From: an uncultured Fusobacterium sp.
GTDB taxonomy: Bacteria; Fusobacteriota; Fusobacteriia; Fusobacteriales; Fusobacteriaceae
Assembly (NCBI GenBank): GCA_900541465.1
Contig: UQJY01000002.1
Coordinates: forward strand, 1 to 64,000
Direction: 5' to 3'
DNA: 64,000 nucleotides
Shown here: positions 60,903 through 64,000 of the stretch, one piece after another
Layout: every line of letters starts with the position of its first letter
How positions within the stretch are numbered: position 1 is the first letter of the stretch
The notes under the pieces: model-generated
The model's database searches: none
The model's input: only the letters and a program-made list of their open reading frames with translations
What the model was told of the DNA's origin: nothing
Program-made: the position numbers and the translations under genes

Positions 60903-63900
60903 TTAAAATCTGTAAGAAATTCCTGCTGTAACTCTTGAGTTGTCTCCTTTATCTGTCCAAATCATTTCATATTTAGCATCAACACCAACACCGCTTTCAT
61001 GTTCGTAGTCAATTCCAATATGTCCTTCAATTCTGCTGTCAGCTATTTCTTGTTCATTAAGAACTTGAATACCTTTTCCATATAATGTATAATTTCTATC
61101 ATCTGCCATACTAACTTCTGTCATAACAAATTTTGCTCCAGCTTTTAATGAAAGAATACCAGAATAAATGTTAAAACTTTTTATTACATTTGCTCCTACC
61201 ATTCCTTCAAGAATTTTTGTTTCTTGTTCTTCCATTTTAAAATTAGCATTACTACTTTCTACTTCATCTTGATTAATAAAGCTATATCTTATTCCAGCCA
61301 TTGGTTGTAATATTAAATTATCAGATATTTTATAATTTTTTGTACCTTTAAGTCCTAATGTAATTGCATCAGAATTAGCTTCTCCATCTGAAATCATATG
61401 ATAATTTCCTGCTTTAGTTGCAAGTTTTAAATCTAAATCATTTTTAGTATATCCTATATTTCCAACTAAATTTATTCCATTTTGTGCTTTATGTTTTATG
61501 AACATACCAACATATCTGTTGTCTCCTTCAAATTTTCCACCATTTTGAATATCGACTTCTGTATCTCCTTGTCCATAAACTGCTCCATAAGAAGTAGAAT
61601 CAGTTAGTCCATATTCAAGCATACCAACAGTTCCTGTTATATCTCCGTCATATCCTTTAGAATCTTTTCCGCCGTCAAATTCAGTGTCAGAATTTACATA
61701 TTTTCCATATGCAATCCATTCTCCTTTTCCTGCTTTTCTTCCAAAATCATCAACAACAGACATATATGTATCTGTTATATCTTTTGTTACAGCATAACCT
61801 GTTGTAAAGAATGCTTCAGCTATATATCCTGTATTTTTAATCATGTTTTGTAATTTTATTTTATCATTATAATTTATAGCATCTCTTAAATCTTTATCTT
61901 GAGATAAACCTTGAAGAGTAGCACTATAAATATTTTTATATTCAGAAAGTCCTAATTCGTCTGCACTTTTTAGAATAAGATTTACTTTTCCATCTTTTTC
62001 TTCAACTGCTCCATCTTTTCCTGTTCCTTTAAATATTACTGCTGAACTTAAAGTTCCAGAAACTTTATATTTTTCTGCTACTGTAATTTGTTGTTTTGAA
62101 ACATCAAATTTATCTCCAACAATAAATTTAATATTTCCTTTATCTCCAGTAGTTACTGTTAGATTATTTTCTCTATTTGTTCCAGCTAATTTGTCAAGAG
62201 AAGTTGTTGTTTGATTTGTTCCATAATTATTATTCATTTCAACATAAAGGGTTGATTTTTTTACTTCCAGTTCTGTTCCTTGATTATTTGCTTTTGTCTG
62301 TTTTGACAATATTTCTGCATTTTCTCCTATATACCAACCTTCTTTTGCACTTCCTGTTCCTTCAAGAACTATTTTTTCTATTCCAGTCATTTTATAGTCA
62401 AAAGTATTTCCAGTTTCTTTTAAATAAACAGAATCATTTGTTTCTCCCATCTTTACAATAAATTCATCTGTTCCATTTCCTAAATCAATATTTCCTTTAT
62501 ATTTTGTGTTTGTTACTGTTAATTTATCATCATTTTGACCTAAAGTAATATTTCCTATTTTTTCAATATTTTTAAGTTCTAAACTTATTCTTTCAGTAGA
62601 TTTACTTCCGTCAATAACACCTAATTCTGCTTTATTACCTAAAACAATATTATTTATTTCTGTATTTTTATCATTTGTAAAGTCCATTATAAAATTGTTA
62701 GCTTTAATTATATTAAATGATGTGTCTGTATTTGTCTTTGCAAGATTGTATTGCCCTTTATCATTTGTTAAAATAACGTCTCCATTAATTGAAACATCAT
62801 GGTTTTTATTTTGTGAAGAAACAAATTCAACTGCTCCATTTCCTTCTATTTTTCCAGTAATTTCAGCTGTTCCAGCTTCTGTAACTTTTCCACCATCTAA
62901 TTTTACTGTTAAAATATCTTCACTATTTCCTTTATCAGTTACAGCATTTATCTGGCTGTTGATTACAGATAAATTTTTTCCTGCTCCTACTTCTAATAAA
63001 GTACCAGTTCCACCATCTGTGAAAAATCCTGTAATTGTTGTGTCTTTTAAAATTAAATCTTTTTGTCCTGTATATTTAAAAGCAGTCTGGTTTTTATTTG
63101 TAATTACTGATATTAAATGATTATTTGTTAAATCTTTATCAAATTCTTTTGTATTATTTAATGTATAATATGTTTTATTTTCTGCTCCATCAATATTATT
63201 GTTTCCTGTTGTTAAATCTGTTACATGACTATTTATTTTACTATCTTTTGCAGGTATTAAATTATATTTTGTGTTTAAAACTACACCATTATTTTTACCT
63301 TTTCCTATTGCATTAACCCATGGGAATGTAGTTATAACTATACCATTATTTTCTATATTTCCATTAAATACAGCACTATCTTTAGCATATACTACACCAA
63401 AGTTTTTACCTTGAGAGTTTCCTAGAGCATTCATTGCCCAGCTTCCAGTATTTTTAATTACTCCATAGTTTACTCCTACTCCATTTTGTATATATTGTCC
63501 ATTATTTCCTTTATTTGCAATTAAACCATAGTTATAACCAGTCCCAGAAACTATATTTTGACCTTCTCCACCAGTATTAGCTATTGTTCCGTAGTTTATT
63601 CCTAACCCTTCTTTTAATATATATTGTCCACTTGAACCAGTATTTTTAATTTCTCCATAGTTTATTCCTGTTCCACTAATATATTGAGCATTCATTCCCT
63701 TATTCTCTATTATCCCATAGTTTGTTCCAATACCATCAATATCAATTTGCTGTCCTTCATTAGCTTTATTCATAATAATTCCATAGTTTATTCCTGTTCC
63801 GTTTGCTCTTATCCATTGTCCAGCATTATTTTTATTGGCAATAACCCCATAGTTTATCCCTATTCCACCAGAAGCTATATGTTGTCCGTATGCTCCTTCA

Positions 63901-64000
63901 TTCATAATGATTCCGTAGTTTATTCCGTTTCCTAAAATATATTGTCCAAAACTACTTTTATTAGCAATAACTCCGTAATTTATTATTGTTCCTTTTGCAT
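60903..64000 (-). CDS. Type V autotransporter, 5' part outside the window
   Basis: The frame stays open to the window edge, so the N terminus and signal peptide are missing; over 1030 residues are visible. The visible N-terminal part holds about ten imperfect tandem repeats of 20-22 residues built on INYGVIANK...GQYI....G. A passenger of beta-helix character follows (many Asn, Gly and Val), then a C-terminal beta-barrel of about 260 residues (GEWIAYGKYVNSD onwards) ending in ISYRF with terminal Phe. It is a surface-exposed or secreted adhesin-like protein. The repeats can vary in number by recombination. Confidence 0.9.
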   Translation of the reverse strand, partial: AKGTIINYGVIANKSSFGQYILGNGINYGIIMNEGAYGQHIASGGIGINYGVIANKNNAGQWIRANGTGINYGIIMNKANEGQQIDIDGIGTNYGIIENKGMNAQYISGTGINYGEIKNTGSSGQYILKEGLGINYGTIANTGGEGQNIVSGTGYNYGLIANKGNNGQYIQNGVGVNYGVIKNTGSWAMNALGNSQGKNFGVVYAKDSAVFNGNIENNGIVITTFPWVNAIGKGKNNGVVLNTKYNLIPAKDSKINSHVTDLTTGNNNIDGAENKTYYTLNNTKEFDKDLTNNHLISVITNKNQTAFKYTGQKDLILKDTTITGFFTDGGTGTLLEVGAGKNLSVINSQINAVTDKGNSEDILTVKLDGGKVTEAGTAEITGKIEGNGAVEFVSSQNKNHDVSINGDVILTNDKGQYNLAKTNTDTSFNIIKANNFIMDFTNDKNTEINNIVLGNKAELGVIDGSKSTERISLELKNIEKIGNITLGQNDDKLTVTNTKYKGNIDLGNGTDEFIVKMGETNDSVYLKETGNTFDYKMTGIEKIVLEGTGSAKEGWYIGENAEILSKQTKANNQGTELEVKKSTLYVEMNNNYGTNQTTTSLDKLAGTNRENNLTVTTGDKGNIKFIVGDKFDVSKQQITVAEKYKVSGTLSSAVIFKGTGKDGAVEEKDGKVNLILKSADELGLSEYKNIYSATLQGLSQDKDLRDAINYNDKIKLQNMIKNTGYIAEAFFTTGYAVTKDITDTYMSVVDDFGRKAGKGEWIAYGKYVNSDTEFDGGKDSKGYDGDITGTVGMLEYGLTDSTSYGAVYGQGDTEVDIQNGGKFEGDNRYVGMFIKHKAQNGINLVGNIGYTKNDLDLKLATKAGNYHMISDGEANSDAITLGLKGTKNYKISDNLILQPMAGIRYSFINQDEVESSNANFKMEEQETKILEGMVGANVIKSFNIYSGILSLKAGAKFVMTEVSMADDRNYTLYGKGIQVLNEQEIADSRIEGHIGIDYEHESGVGVDAKYEMIWTDKGDNSRVTAGISYRF

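Noticed and set aside
1..64000. tRNA or rRNA genes
   Set aside because: No cloverleaf-like sequence or GGTTCRANTCC-type T-arm was noticed, and no rRNA segment is recognisable. A tRNAscan-SE run would settle it.

Overview
The window looks like a chromosomal segment of a Fusobacterium-type organism: an AT-rich, anaerobic, LPS-making Gram-negative with Firmicutes-like expression signals (strong GGAGG ribosome sites, consensus sigma-A promoters, SAM-I riboswitch, leader-peptide attenuators). Support comes from KDO and heptose genes (kdsC, kdsD, gmhA), a type V autotransporter, a large Feo system, B12-dependent methionine synthesis and many amino-acid transporters. The species is not determined; this genus call is from gene content and style, not from a database search. 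No rRNA, tRNA, CRISPR array or insertion sequence was recognised.

Layout. 1-2.2 kb: GntR regulator, DUF218 membrane protein and KdsC. 2.2-2.5 kb: a 156-bp nested inverted-repeat element. 2.5-5.6 kb: late cobalamin genes cobU-cobS-cobC-cobT. 5.6-16.1 kb: housekeeping DNA and RNA genes (radC, ricT-like, trmN6-like, an ankyrin protein, uvrB, xseA, a TPR protein, dprA, topA). 16.4-21.2 kb: MBL hydrolase/TetR pair, DUF1858 protein, kdsD, flavin-reductase-like protein, aminotransferase. 21.6-25.6 kb: small secreted protein, an ABC uptake system, a WYL protein. 25.6-30.8 kb: gltS-murI and the Feo operon. 30.9-33.2 kb: two TtcA-like tRNA thiolases divergent from a winged-helix, Cys-rich small protein. 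33.2-35.2 kb: surface-repeat protein and MATE pump. 35.3-39.8 kb: SAM-I riboswitch, metF, metH. 40-45.5 kb: orphan serine recombinase, M15 lipoprotein, CvfB-like protein, AbgT transporter, frameshifted MFS transporter. 45.7-50.7 kb: pepF, LysR, gmhA, secreted nuclease-like protein, thiN. 50.7-58.9 kb: uraA, livJHMGF and brnQ. 59-64 kb: two small proteins, an AAA/DUF4143 ATPase and a 5'-truncated autotransporter.

The most interesting material is regulatory and mostly missed by ORF calling. Two small ORFs packed with Ile/Val/Leu codons, each with a consensus promoter, strong ribosome site and downstream terminator, precede the two branched-chain amino-acid uptake loci (livJHMGF and brnQ). Both carry two GTC-ATA codon pairs. 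They look like ribosome-mediated attenuators. A third leader peptide (15 codons) precedes the MFS transporter; it overlaps mutually exclusive hairpins like those of ribosome-targeting antibiotic resistance genes, and the transporter itself is broken at an A8 tract that forms a dnaX-like slippery heptamer. Other regulatory structures are three 20-bp palindromes at an exact 40-bp period before the ATPase gene, and a perfect 14-bp inverted repeat holding mirror-image -10 boxes between the thiolase genes and the winged-helix Cys-rich protein.
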